A DNA stretch of 23,546 bases from JBOGEB01 sp050743125 (GCA_050743125.1 JBOGEB010000054.1:1-23546), one strand, 5' to 3'; shown: positions 14,450 to 21,428, numbered from the stretch's first letter. Notes: generated by a model not told the origin, from the letters alone. Made by a program: numbers and translations.

Positions 14450-16795
14450 CTATGACTCGGTTGGGTCCGAGATTTGCGTCGGGGAGGCGGGTGCCGGGTC
14501 GAGGTTCGGCCGGGACGGCGGCACGCGCTGCTTGGCCAGTGCGAACCGCATGATCTCGCTGAACACCGGGGCGGCCGTGAGACCTCCGTAATACGGGGTG
14601 GGCTCGTCGAGCATTACCGCGACGATGAGGGCTGGGTCCTCAGCGGGCGCGAACCCGACAAAGGAGCCTATGAACGCGCCCGGCTCGTAGCCGCGGCGGG
14701 TGAGCGAGGGCTTCTGAGCGGTGCCGGTCTTGCCGCCGACGCGGTAGCCGGGCACGGCAGCGCGGCTGCCGGTGCCGTGCTCGGCCTCCACGACCCGGAC
14801 GAGCATCTCTGAGACGGCGCGGGCGGTCTGAGCGGAGACGACGCGCTGGCGCTTGGGCCGCGCAAGCGGCTCCACACGCCCGTCGAGGCCGAGCCGGCCC
14901 CGGACAAGCGAAGGCTCGATCCACTCGCCGCCCGAGGCGATGACCTCCATGGCGCCCGTGACCTGCAGGAGGGTTGCCGCAACCCCCTGACCGATCGCGA
15001 TCGTCGGGAGGCTCGACGCGGACCAGTCCTTGACCTCAGGAAGCCTGCCCGACGACTCGCCAGGGAAGCCCAACCCGGTCGGTGCCCCCACCCCGAAGCG
15101 GGCGGTGTAGTCGTGCAACTGCTGCGGGCCGAGCCGCTGGGCGATCTGGATCGTCCCGACGTTGGACGACTGCTCCATGATGTCGCCAACCGTGTAGTCG
15201 CGGGTCTCGTGCGCTTCCGAGTCGTGGAACGTCTTCCGGCCCACCTGGTACTGCCACGGCACGGTGAAGGTGGTCTCGGGCTGGACGATTCCCTCCTCCA
15301 GGGCGGCAGCGATCGTGACGACCTTGTTCACGCTGCCGGGCTCGAACATGTCGGTGACGGCCCGGTTGCGGCGCGCGTAGGGCTCGGCGGTGCCGATGTC
15401 GGCCGGCAAGTAGCCGGGGGCGCTGGCAAGCGCGAGGATCTCACCGGTGCGTGCGTCGAGGACGACCGCAGACCCGCCGAGCGCGTGGGAGCGCTGCATT
15501 CCGGCAGCGAGCGCCCGCTCGGCGGTGTACTGGATCTGCCGGTCGATCGTCAGGACGAGGTCGGCGCCCGGCGTTGCCGGCCGCACCTCGCGCGGCGCGG
15601 TGTTGATCGTCAGCCCTCCGGGGGCACGCTCCAGGTGCAGCTGGCCGGGACGGCCCGCGAGCAGCGTGTCGTACTGGCTCTCCAGCCCGGACAGCCCCCG
15701 GTTGTCGATCCCAGCGAAACCGATGACCTGCGCCGCGAGGCTGCCGCCTGGATAGGCCCGCGTCGGCTCCTCCAGCACACCGATGCCGGGAAGCTTCAAG
15801 GCGGCGACCTGCTGGCCGACTTGACGGGGCAGCTGGCGGGCCAGGTAGACGAAGCCCTGGTCGCGCTGGAGCAGCCGGACGAGCTTGTCAGGGTCCGCTC
15901 CCAGCACCGGCGCGAGCTTGGCCGCCACGCCCGCCACGCTGATCACGGGGTCGTCAGCTCCGGGTGGCGTCCCCAGGCTCCCCTCCCGGGCTCCGGGCAT
16001 CCCCGCGGTGGCGACCGCGGCGTGGAGAAGCCGCGGATTCGCGTACACGGTCGTGGCCGCGAGCGACATCGCGAGCGGCTCCCCGGTGCGATCGTACAGC
16101 CGCCCTCGACGGGCGGGCAGGTCGAGCTCGCGCTGAGTCTGGCGGGCGGCGAGGCCGCGGTACTCAGCCGCGGACACGACCTGAACGCTCACGAGCCGCC
16201 AAGTCATGAGCGCGGTGAGGACGAGGTAGACGATCAGGAACCCCGCCAGCCTCCGCCCGCTCCGCGCCCGGGCGATCACCCGCCCGCAGTCGGCCGCCAC
16301 GCCCGCGAGCAGTAGGCGAACGAAATGAGGGTGAGCCTGAGCCGTCCGCCTCGGCCGGCCCGTGGGCGGGCGGGCCGGCCGAGGCGGATGATGACGGCGG
16401 CGGGCCAAACGAGGCGGAGGGGGGGAACGCCTCGCTCGGGCCGAGCCGGTGCGGGGAAGCTGCGAGCGGCGGGCGGCCTGCACAGGGGGAGGGGAACGCC
16501 TCGCTCGGGGCGAGTTGACGCGGGGAAGCTGCGAGCGCCGGACGGCCTGCACAGGGGGAGGGGAACGCCTCGGTCGGGGCGAGCTGCCGCGGGGAAGCTG
16601 CGAGCGCCGGACGGACTTTTCCGGGGGAGGGGAACGCCTCGCTCGGGCCGAGCTGCCGCGGGGAAGCTGCGAGCGGCGGACGGCCTGCGCAGAGGAACGC
16701 CTCGCTCGGGGCGAGCTGCCGCGGGGAAGCTGCGAACGGCGGGTGGACTTCGGGCGAGAGGAGCGCCTCGGCCCTGGCCGGGCGGGAGCGCTCAC
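14450..16795 (-). CDS. ftsI: FtsI/PBP3-type class B penicillin-binding protein
   Basis: Septal transpeptidase partner of FtsW, 781 aa, longer than the usual 550-680. The extra length is a very basic cytoplasmic N-tail of about 182 residues containing five copies of a 21-23-residue unit (RRSQLPR..S.R.RRSPPP). One transmembrane helix (183-201) is followed by the PBP dimerisation domain (RRGRLYDRTGEPLA). The transpeptidase domain has active-site Ser488 in EPGSVNK, SSN at 543-545 and KTGT at 689-692. A short Gly/Pro insert (GSLGTPPG) near 15970 matches a degenerate palindromic repeat. The GTG start is 3 bases after the ftsL stop. Some actinobacterial homologues also have long N-tails, but I know of none built from such repeats. 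Confidence 0.96.
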   Translation of the reverse strand: MSAPARPGPRRSSRPKSTRRSQLPRGSSPRARRSSAQAVRRSQLPRGSSARARRSPPPEKSVRRSQLPRGSSPRPRRSPPPVQAVRRSQLPRVNSPRARRSPPPVQAARRSQLPRTGSARARRSPPPPRLARRRHHPPRPARPPTGRPRRTAQAHPHFVRLLLAGVAADCGRVIARARSGRRLAGFLIVYLVLTALMTWRLVSVQVVSAAEYRGLAARQTQRELDLPARRGRLYDRTGEPLAMSLAATTVYANPRLLHAAVATAGMPGAREGSLGTPPGADDPVISVAGVAAKLAPVLGADPDKLVRLLQRDQGFVYLARQLPRQVGQQVAALKLPGIGVLEEPTRAYPGGSLAAQVIGFAGIDNRGLSGLESQYDTLLAGRPGQLHLERAPGGLTINTAPREVRPATPGADLVLTIDRQIQYTAERALAAGMQRSHALGGSAVVLDARTGEILALASAPGYLPADIGTAEPYARRNRAVTDMFEPGSVNKVVTIAAALEEGIVQPETTFTVPWQYQVGRKTFHDSEAHETRDYTVGDIMEQSSNVGTIQIAQRLGPQQLHDYTARFGVGAPTGLGFPGESSGRLPEVKDWSASSLPTIAIGQGVAATLLQVTGAMEVIASGGEWIEPSLVRGRLGLDGRVEPLARPKRQRVVSAQTARAVSEMLVRVVEAEHGTGSRAAVPGYRVGGKTGTAQKPSLTRRGYEPGAFIGSFVGFAPAEDPALIVAVMLDEPTPYYGGLTAAPVFSEIMRFALAKQRVPPSRPNLDPAPASPTQISDPTES
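16403..16741 (-). repeat. Five tandem 63-69-bp repeats in the ftsI 5' end
   Basis: Five units, four of 69 bp and one of 63 bp, each encoding RRSQLPR followed by a variable pair, then Ser/Arg-rich sequence and usually RRSPPP. Units differ by scattered substitutions, so the array is not brand new. All lengths are multiples of three. Confidence 0.92.
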
Positions 16796-16798
16796 CGG

Positions 16799-17311
16799 CT
16801 ACCGCCTTTCCTCAAGGGGGGCGGCCCCCCGTGCCCCCTCACCCTCGGGGGCGGCCCCCCGTGCCCCCTCACCCTCGGGGGCGGCCCCCCGTGCCCCCTC
16901 ACCCTCGGGGGCGGCCCCCCGTGCCTGCTGCGGGGACGGTGCCTGCCCCCCCATCGCAAGGACACCGGGGTCCTCGGCCGGCACCATGCCGAGCTTCTCG
17001 ACGGCGATCCTTCCTACTCGGTTCGGCGCTTCCAGAGAGGCGACCTCGGCCGTCAGCTCGTCGTAGCGTCTTGAAAGGTCACCGACCTCACGTTCGAGCG
17101 TCTTCGCCTCGAACGCGGCCTCGGCGGCCAGAGCGCCCAGGCTCACGACCCCGAACACACCCAGCGCCGCAGCGACCGACAGGATCACGACGTACCGGCG
17201 GGTGTGGCGGACCGGCGCGACGACGCGGAGATCGGGGCGCGACGCCGAGCGCCGGGCCGTGGCGGTCCGGGGACGGGCCGGTCGTGGCAGGGTTGGCGCG
17301 ACAGCGGCCAT
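16799..17311 (-). CDS. ftsL: FtsL-like bitopic division protein
   Basis: Small single-span protein of the FtsQ-FtsL-FtsB complex that signals to FtsW/FtsI. The 170-aa product has a basic cytoplasmic N-tail (1-40), a transmembrane helix (about 42-64) and a leucine-zipper-like extracytoplasmic coil (about 66-98: FEAKTLEREVGDLSRRYDEL). NRVGRIAVEKLGMVPAED follows, the usual end of actinobacterial FtsL. A non-conserved tail then repeats GAAPEGEGAR several times. The ATG at 17311 overlaps the rsmH stop (TGATG). Identification rests on topology, coil and position, as FtsL sequences diverge strongly. Confidence 0.9.
   Translation of the reverse strand: MAAVAPTLPRPARPRTATARRSASRPDLRVVAPVRHTRRYVVILSVAAALGVFGVVSLGALAAEAAFEAKTLEREVGDLSRRYDELTAEVASLEAPNRVGRIAVEKLGMVPAEDPGVLAMGGQAPSPQQARGAAPEGEGARGAAPEGEGARGAAPEGEGARGAAPLEERR
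16817..16926 (-). repeat. 3.7 copies of a 30-bp tandem repeat at the ftsL 3' end
   Basis: Period of exactly 30 bp with virtually identical units at 16817, 16847, 16877 and a partial one at 16907. Each encodes ten residues (GAAPEGEGAR). Each unit contains a GGGGGCGGCCCCC palindrome and, on the minus strand, GTGAGGGGG, the end sequence of the pgeF and murF elements. The near-identity suggests recent slippage expansion or an assembly-sensitive stretch. Confidence 0.95.
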
Positions 17312-18393
17312 CAGGACTCCGGCTTGGTCGATGCGGGACCCCACGGCGTCCCGCCTGCGATGCGCTCAACCGCGCGTAGGCGCGCTGGCCGGGCGCGGGG
17401 GTTGCGCGCCACCTCGTCCGCGGCAGGCCGCTCGGCTCCGCGGGTGAGGTGGCGGGCGGTTTGAACGCGCCCGCAGCCGCACACCGGGAGGTCCGGTGGA
17501 CAAATGCAGCCGGCGGCCGCGTCGGAGAAGCACCGCTTGGCGATACGGTCCTCGAGCGAGTGGTAGCTCAGGACGACGATGCGCCCACCGCGGGAAGGGG
17601 AGGTCGAACGACCCGCGGTGGGCAGGGAAAGCTCCAGCGCCTGGGGAAGGGAGGCACTGAAACGATCCAACTCGGTATTGACGGCGATTCGGAGCGCCTG
17701 GAACGTCCGCGTCGCCGGGTGGTGGCCAGGGCGCCGCGTCGCGGCCGGCACCGCGCTCGACACCACGTCGGCCAGCGCGGCTGTCGTGTGGAGCGGGCGG
17801 GCGCGAACGATCGCGGTCGCGATCCGCCGCGCGAACCGCTCCTCACCGAGGCGACTGATGATCCGAGTGAGCTCGAGCGTGCTCAAGCCGTTGACGAGCT
17901 GCTCAGCGGTCAGCGCTGCGGAGCGGTCCATCCGCATGTCGAGCGGCCCAGAGGCCCGAAACGAGAAGCCACGCTCCGGTCGGTCGAGCTGCATCGACGA
18001 CACGCCGAGGTCGTAGAGGACGCCGAGCAGCGGGCCGACGCGCTCGACTACCGGCGCGACGTGCTCGGCAAGCGCGTCGAACGGAGCGTGGACGAGCGTG
18101 ACCCGGTCCGCGTACGCCGCGAGCCGCCGCCGGGTGAGGCCGAGCGCGTCCTCGTCGCGATCGAAGCCCACCAGGTGCACCCGCGGCCCCGACGCCGCCA
18201 GGAGCGCCGCGGCGTGCCCCGCCGCCCCGACGGTCGCGTCGACGAGCACGGCCGGTGCGTGCCCGTCGACGGCGAGCAGGCTCGTGACCCGGTCGACCAT
18301 GACCGGCTGGTGCGACGCCCGCTGGTCAGGGGGCTGGGGGGAGTTCCCCCACTGACCGGAGTCCACGGACCGCCTCGGTGTCAGTACAGCCAC
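17311..18393 (-). CDS. rsmH: 16S rRNA (cytosine-1402-N4)-methyltransferase
   Basis: S-adenosylmethionine enzyme (MraW) methylating C1402 in the ribosomal P site. Family motifs are ASHQPVMVDRV near the N-terminus, VDATVGAAGHAAALL for cofactor binding, GVLYDLGVSSMQLD, RGFSFRASGPLDMRMD, the helical-domain RTFQALRIAVNTEL, VVLSYHSLEDRIAK and the Cys-rich CICPPDLPVCGCGR. The product is 360 aa from the GTG at 18393, which overlaps the preceding small gene by 13 bases. A GTG at 18366 is an alternative. No strong ribosome binding site precedes either, so coupling to the upstream gene is likely. A palindrome lies just inside the coding start. Confidence 0.95.
   Translation of the reverse strand: MAVLTPRRSVDSGQWGNSPQPPDQRASHQPVMVDRVTSLLAVDGHAPAVLVDATVGAAGHAAALLAASGPRVHLVGFDRDEDALGLTRRRLAAYADRVTLVHAPFDALAEHVAPVVERVGPLLGVLYDLGVSSMQLDRPERGFSFRASGPLDMRMDRSAALTAEQLVNGLSTLELTRIISRLGEERFARRIATAIVRARPLHTTAALADVVSSAVPAATRRPGHHPATRTFQALRIAVNTELDRFSASLPQALELSLPTAGRSTSPSRGGRIVVLSYHSLEDRIAKRCFSDAAAGCICPPDLPVCGCGRVQTARHLTRGAERPAADEVARNPRARPARLRAVERIAGGTPWGPASTKPES
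18324..18357. repeat. 34-bp palindrome at the rsmH start
   Basis: GGTCAG (18324-18329) pairs with CTGACC (18352-18357) around a nested GGGGG/CCCCC stem. It covers codons about 13-23 of rsmH, so the mRNA can fold right after the start codon. It resembles the palindromes in the yggS-type gene. Confidence 0.8.
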
Positions 18394-18707
18394 AGCCCCG
18401 CCAAGAACGCCGCAGCCACGCCCGTGAGCATCGCCGCCACGAAGTACACGGGCCCAGGGGTGCACACGAGGCGGACCGCGTTGCGGACCTGCGCCCGGAG
18501 CACCCGGCTCGAGCTGGGGTGAGGACGGCGGGACCGCGAGCGCACAGTGGCCGTCCGCGGTTGCCTGGTGATCAGCCCCAGCCGCTCAGCGGTCCTGCAC
18601 AGCTGGTGGATCGTGAGGCGCCGGGCGCGCCGGGCGCGCGGACCGGGGTGGACACGGTGGGTCGGGCGGGCGTGCCGGACCGGGCGGACCGATGTCTGAA
18701 GGCTCAT
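18381..18707 (-). CDS. Small basic protein with C-terminal membrane anchor
   Basis: 108-aa product I do not recognise, placed between mraZ and rsmH, which are usually adjacent. The first 80 or so residues are strongly basic (Arg/His-rich). The last 25 (PVYFVAAMLTGVAAAFLAGLWLY region, residues about 86-108) form one hydrophobic helix, giving a tail-anchored or single-span topology. AAGGAGG sits 5-6 bases before the ATG, one of the best ribosome binding sites in the window, and supports translation. The stop lies inside the rsmH start region. A role in division is suggested only by location. Confidence 0.75.
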   Translation of the reverse strand: MSLQTSVRPVRHARPTHRVHPGPRARRARRLTIHQLCRTAERLGLITRQPRTATVRSRSRRPHPSSSRVLRAQVRNAVRLVCTPGPVYFVAAMLTGVAAAFLAGLWLY

Positions 18708-18730
18708 CCCTGCCTCCTTGGAAATTTCAG

Positions 18731-19162
18731 CTAGAAGATCCCGAGGTTGAACGCCTGCTCGGTGCTGGCGAACTCGTTCATGCCCTGCTCGCGGTAGCGC
18801 TCCCAGGCCACGGCGTTCCAGAACTCCAAGCGCGAGTCGCCGCCCACGATGGTCACGTCCTTGGTCAGACCCGCGTATTCACGGAGGCGCGGCGGGACCG
18901 TGATGCGCCCCTGGCGATCCGGGGTTTCCGGGTGCGCGTGCGAGGTGATCATCCGGGCGAACATCCGCTCGCGGGCGTCGGTCGTACGGAGGCCGCGAAG
19001 CCCCTCGATCACCCGCTGCCAGTCCCCCACAGGGTGCACCGTGAGGCAGTGGTCCAGTCCCACGGTCATCACCAACCCCTCCGCGAGCTCCTCACGGAAG
19101 GCCGAGGGAAGGATCACCCGCCCCTTGGGGTCCAGCGTGTGCTGGAACTCCCCCAGGAACAT
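18731..19162 (-). CDS. mraZ: MraZ transcriptional regulator of the dcw cluster
   Basis: AbrB-like DNA-binding protein that forms rings and represses its own operon by binding direct GTGG-type repeats at a 10-bp period. At 143 aa it is standard length. Two SpoVT/AbrB half-domains each carry the DxKGR-type signature: DPKGRVILP (11-19) and DRQGRITVP (82-90). The ATG is preceded by AGGAGG at 4 bases. Matching operator repeats are visible upstream (19208-19231), supporting autoregulation. Confidence 0.97.
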   Translation of the reverse strand: MFLGEFQHTLDPKGRVILPSAFREELAEGLVMTVGLDHCLTVHPVGDWQRVIEGLRGLRTTDARERMFARMITSHAHPETPDRQGRITVPPRLREYAGLTKDVTIVGGDSRLEFWNAVAWERYREQGMNEFASTEQAFNLGIF

Positions 19163-19207
19163 GGCGCCTCCTGCACCCCAGCGCTTCCACTCCGACGTTC
19201 GTGTGCG

Positions 19208-19231
19208 CCACTCTGCTCCACTTCACCCCAC
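19208..19231 (-). promoter_or_regulatory. MraZ operator (three repeats, 10-bp period)
   Basis: On the minus strand, GTGG occurs at 19231-19228, 19221-19218 and 19211-19208, exactly 10 bp apart and always preceded by A. This spacing and core fit known MraZ boxes. The repeats lie between the -35 and -10 hexamers of the candidate promoter, an ideal position for repression. Further GTGGA and TGGGG motifs lie nearer the gene (19190-19176). Confidence 0.8.
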
Positions 19232-19238
19232 TTGTCAA
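19210..19238 (-). promoter_or_regulatory. Candidate mraZ promoter
   Basis: Perfect -35 TTGACA at 19238-19233 on the minus strand, a 17-bp spacer, and a weak -10 CAGAGT at 19215-19210. An alternative upstream pair is TTTACG with TATGGT 17 bp later (about 19265-19238). Confidence 0.5.
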
Positions 19239-19302
19239 CCATAGTCCGCCCCAACACGGCCGTAAACGGGTGAGTAGGCTGATAAAGCCGCAGGTCAAAT
19301 GC

Positions 19303-19327
19303 AGTGGTAGAAAGTGGAGGAAAATGG
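19303..19327 (+). promoter_or_regulatory. Second, inverted MraZ-box cluster
   Basis: On the plus strand, AGTGG at 19303 and 19313 and AATGG at 19323 repeat at the same 10-bp period. Over 30 bases it matches the main operator at 22 positions, but it points the opposite way, toward the 3' end of the HNH gene. Confidence 0.6.
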
Positions 19328-19359
19328 CGCAGCGCAGCGCAGCGCGAGCGAGGCGGCCG

Positions 19360-20061
19360 TCAGTGCGGCTGGAGGGTGTCGCCCAGGTACGCGTGCCAGT
19401 CGGGGTCGACGGTGCCGACCGCCACGATCAGCCAGAACGCTGCTCGTGGCGCGAAGGGTGTGCGCCGCAACGTCATATGCGCCTCGGCGGGCGTCTGGTC
19501 CTTCTTGCGGGTGTTGCAACGACGGCAGGCGGCGACGACGTTCTCCCACTCGTGCGCGCCGCTGCGGCTGCGCGGCACGACGTGGTCGACGTTCTCGGCG
19601 CTGGCGCCGCAGTACTGGCAGGTGTGGTGGTCACGGATGAACACGCCGCGGCGCGAGAGTGCCGCCCGCCGCCGGTAGGGCACGTGCACGTACCGACGGA
19701 GGCGCACGACCGAGGGGGCGACGAGTTGAAGGCGCTCCGAGCGGAACAGGTGCCCGTTCGCGTGCACGACGTCGGCCTTGTCGGAGAGCACGAGCACAAC
19801 CGCTCGGCGAGCTGGCACGACGCAGAGCGGCTCCATCGTCGCGTTGAGAACCAGCACCTTTCCGGGCCCGCCATTGTGGTGGTGCCCGCTCGTGGTTCCC
19901 GCTCCTACTCCCCCGGCGTCGTCGTCCTCCCCGTAGCCGCCCTCCAGCGCATGCTGAGCTGGCCCGCTCACCGCGCTCTGGACGACCGGGCGAACGTCGC
20001 ACCGGGCCGAGCCCCGCGAGCGGAGCTCGGGCACCACCTTGGGTAGTGGGCCAGCATCCAC
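19360..20061 (-). CDS. HNH endonuclease family protein
   Basis: 233-aa protein with a zinc-ribbon HNH nuclease domain at about 145-192. Zinc ligands are C148xxC151 and C179xxC182, with the catalytic Asp159-His160 in VDHVVPRSRSG and Asn174 plus Asn183 (EWENVVAACRRCNTRKKD). The conserved N-terminal block VLVLNATMEPLCVVPARRAVVLVLSDKA region (69-96) is typical of a widespread actinobacterial HNH family of unknown cellular role. Residues 1-65 are not conserved in style. The GTG start has GGGAGG 5 bases upstream. It is 197 bp upstream of mraZ on the same strand, but the mraZ promoter intervenes. Confidence 0.92.
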   Translation of the reverse strand: MDAGPLPKVVPELRSRGSARCDVRPVVQSAVSGPAQHALEGGYGEDDDAGGVGAGTTSGHHHNGGPGKVLVLNATMEPLCVVPARRAVVLVLSDKADVVHANGHLFRSERLQLVAPSVVRLRRYVHVPYRRRAALSRRGVFIRDHHTCQYCGASAENVDHVVPRSRSGAHEWENVVAACRRCNTRKKDQTPAEAHMTLRRTPFAPRAAFWLIVAVGTVDPDWHAYLGDTLQPH

Positions 20062-20122
20062 GCCGTCCTCCCGTGCCAGACCGATCCCGCAATTCGTCTT
20101 CGGCCAGTTCCCCAGGGGGGTC

Positions 20123-20135
20123 GGGGCAGTGCCCC
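20123..20135. repeat. GC-rich hairpin between the tetR-type and HNH genes
   Basis: GGGGC / GCCCC with a 3-base loop, embedded in a GGGGGG/CCCCC-rich stretch like the other palindromes. No T-run. The rest of the 143-bp gap (20062-20204) shows no strong promoter. Confidence 0.5.
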
Positions 20136-20204
20136 CAAACAGGGCCGGTCCGGCCTGGCCACTGTACCAGGAGCGAACCGCCCGCAGCCCGAACCTGAAG
20201 GCGC

Positions 20205-20843
20205 TCAGCGCACGATGGGGAAGCCCGCGAGGGCGTTCAAGGTGCTGCCCCAGACCAAGGTGAGGGTGGCGAGAGCGTCGTCGCGCTCGTGAGGTTCACC
20301 GAGCACGGCCCAGCAGTACGCGAAGTGCTCCACCATAGCCGCCAACGCGGAGGCGACGGTGCGGGCCGGGGGCGCGCCAGCGCGGCCCGAAGCGGCGGCC
20401 GTGGCGGCGATGTGCTCGGTGATACGGTCGACGAACCGGCCGCGCAGCTCGTCGTAGAGGTGGCCGAAGGCGGGCTCGTCGCGCGCAGCCTGCATCCACG
20501 CCTGGATGAGCACCGCGTCGCGCTGGTAGAGGTCGAGGACTCCCCCGATCACCCGCTCGAGGGCGCCGCGCACGTCGTCGGACTCCCACGGCTCCTCGGC
20601 GAGGGCAACGAAGTCGGCCTGGCTGGACCGCACGAGGTCCTCGAGGATCGCCGCCTTGCTCTCGTAGTACGTGTAGAAGGTCCCGTGGCTGACCTCTGCA
20701 CGCTGGACGATGTCCTGAACGCGCGTCGCTTGCCAGCCCAGCTGGGCGAACGCGAGCCGAGCGGCCTCACGCAGCCGCGCCGCAGTGCGGGCGGCACGTG
20801 GGGCGCCGATATCGGGGGCGCCACCCAGCCCAAGATCGCCCAT
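20205..20843 (-). CDS. TetR/AcrR family transcriptional regulator
   Basis: 212-aa regulator with the TetR DNA-binding domain at about 17-65: RLREAARLAFAQLGWQATRVQDIV, then the recognition helix region EVSHGTFYTYYESKAAILEDLV. The C-terminal all-helical ligand domain contains ALERVIGGVLDLYQRDAVLIQAWMQAA and a hydrophobic end, and resembles TetR C-terminal domains; the ligand cannot be guessed. The ATG at 20843 lacks a good ribosome binding site; a GTG two codons earlier is possible. The frame is open far upstream but that stretch does not look like protein. A short palindrome covers the start codon. Confidence 0.9.
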   Translation of the reverse strand: MGDLGLGGAPDIGAPRAARTAARLREAARLAFAQLGWQATRVQDIVQRAEVSHGTFYTYYESKAAILEDLVRSSQADFVALAEEPWESDDVRGALERVIGGVLDLYQRDAVLIQAWMQAARDEPAFGHLYDELRGRFVDRITEHIAATAAASGRAGAPPARTVASALAAMVEHFAYCWAVLGEPHERDDALATLTLVWGSTLNALAGFPIVR

Positions 20844-20855
20844 GGGCACCCATGG
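20840..20855. promoter_or_regulatory. Possible TetR-type operator at its own start codon
   Basis: Perfect 7-bp inverted repeat (CCATGGG / CCCATGG) with a 2-base spacer overlapping the regulator's start codon. TetR-family repressors often bind palindromes near their own start. The length is short, so chance is possible. Confidence 0.35.
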
Positions 20856-20956
20856 TAACCGGACACCAGGACGGGAAACCGGCCTTCGCGCAGGCGAGGC
20901 CTCGCTGGTGCGGGCGTCGGCGCCGCTGCGCGCCCACCCCGCCCCACCGGTTGCAG

Positions 20957-20980
20957 CTTTCCTTCGGATGCAAAGGAAAG
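20957..20980. repeat. Hairpin repeat copy 1
   Basis: CTTTCCTT pairs with AAGGAAAG around a CGGATGCA-type loop. Confidence 0.7.
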
Positions 20981-21020
20981 CGGGTGCCGAGCTGCCGCCT
21001 TGCCCGTCTGACCTCCAACG

Positions 21021-21044
21021 TTCCTTCGGATACGGAGGAAAGCC
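21021..21044. repeat. Hairpin repeat copy 2
   Basis: TTCCTTCG pairs (7 of 8) with CGGAGGAA around GATA. Copy 1 starts 64 bp to its left and shares TTCCTTCGGAT. Confidence 0.7.
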
Positions 21045-21091
21045 ACCCACCTGCGCGGCAGCAGGCGCGTATCAGCCGACGCCTTCGCCAG

Positions 21092-21114
21092 CGCCTGGCG
21101 GACCGCCAGGCGCA
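21092..21114. repeat. 23-bp near-perfect palindrome
   Basis: GCGCCTGGCGG and its exact reverse complement are separated by a single A. It could be a protein-binding site. Confidence 0.75.
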
Positions 21115-21428
21115 CACGGCCCGGATCGGCCCGCCAGTCATCCGGCTCGCCGGGAACAGCCGGGACCATGACCGGGGCGGCCTGGCGCTGCAACACCAGC
21201 TGATTCATCGTGACCAGCGTCTGGCGGGTCAGGTCGGTATTGCTGTAGCCGCCGCCAGCACTGCGGTTACTCAACGTGATAAATGCGGCTCCATGCTTTC
21301 CATGCGCAAAGACTGAGGGGTTGACCTGGCGGCTCGAGCCGAGAAGCGCCGCGCCATGCCGAACCGCAGCGAAAATATGGTCCGCCGTCGCTTGCGCCAC
21401 CCACCAGGCACGCACGACCCTGACCGAC

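Larger units (their letters stand above)
20856..21428. other. 570-bp region without a convincing gene, rich in hairpins
   Basis: Between the divergent TetR-type and HTH genes. Two related hairpins (20957-20980 and 21021-21044) share TTCCTTCGGAT and GGAAAGC. A near-perfect 23-bp palindrome follows at 21092-21114. A minus-strand frame opens at 21430 and runs into the TetR gene. Its first 130 codons (MSVRVVRAWWVAQATADH...) could be a decayed gene, but I see no domain, ribosome binding site or proper end. Confidence 0.6.

Noticed and set aside
16403..16926. CRISPR array
   Set aside because: The repeats are contiguous in-frame coding units without unique spacers, and no cas genes are present.
16325..17074. 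Plus-strand repetitive ORF opposite ftsI and ftsL
   Set aside because: Its repeats are the mirror of the ftsI and ftsL tandem arrays; FtsI and FtsL are well supported on the minus strand.
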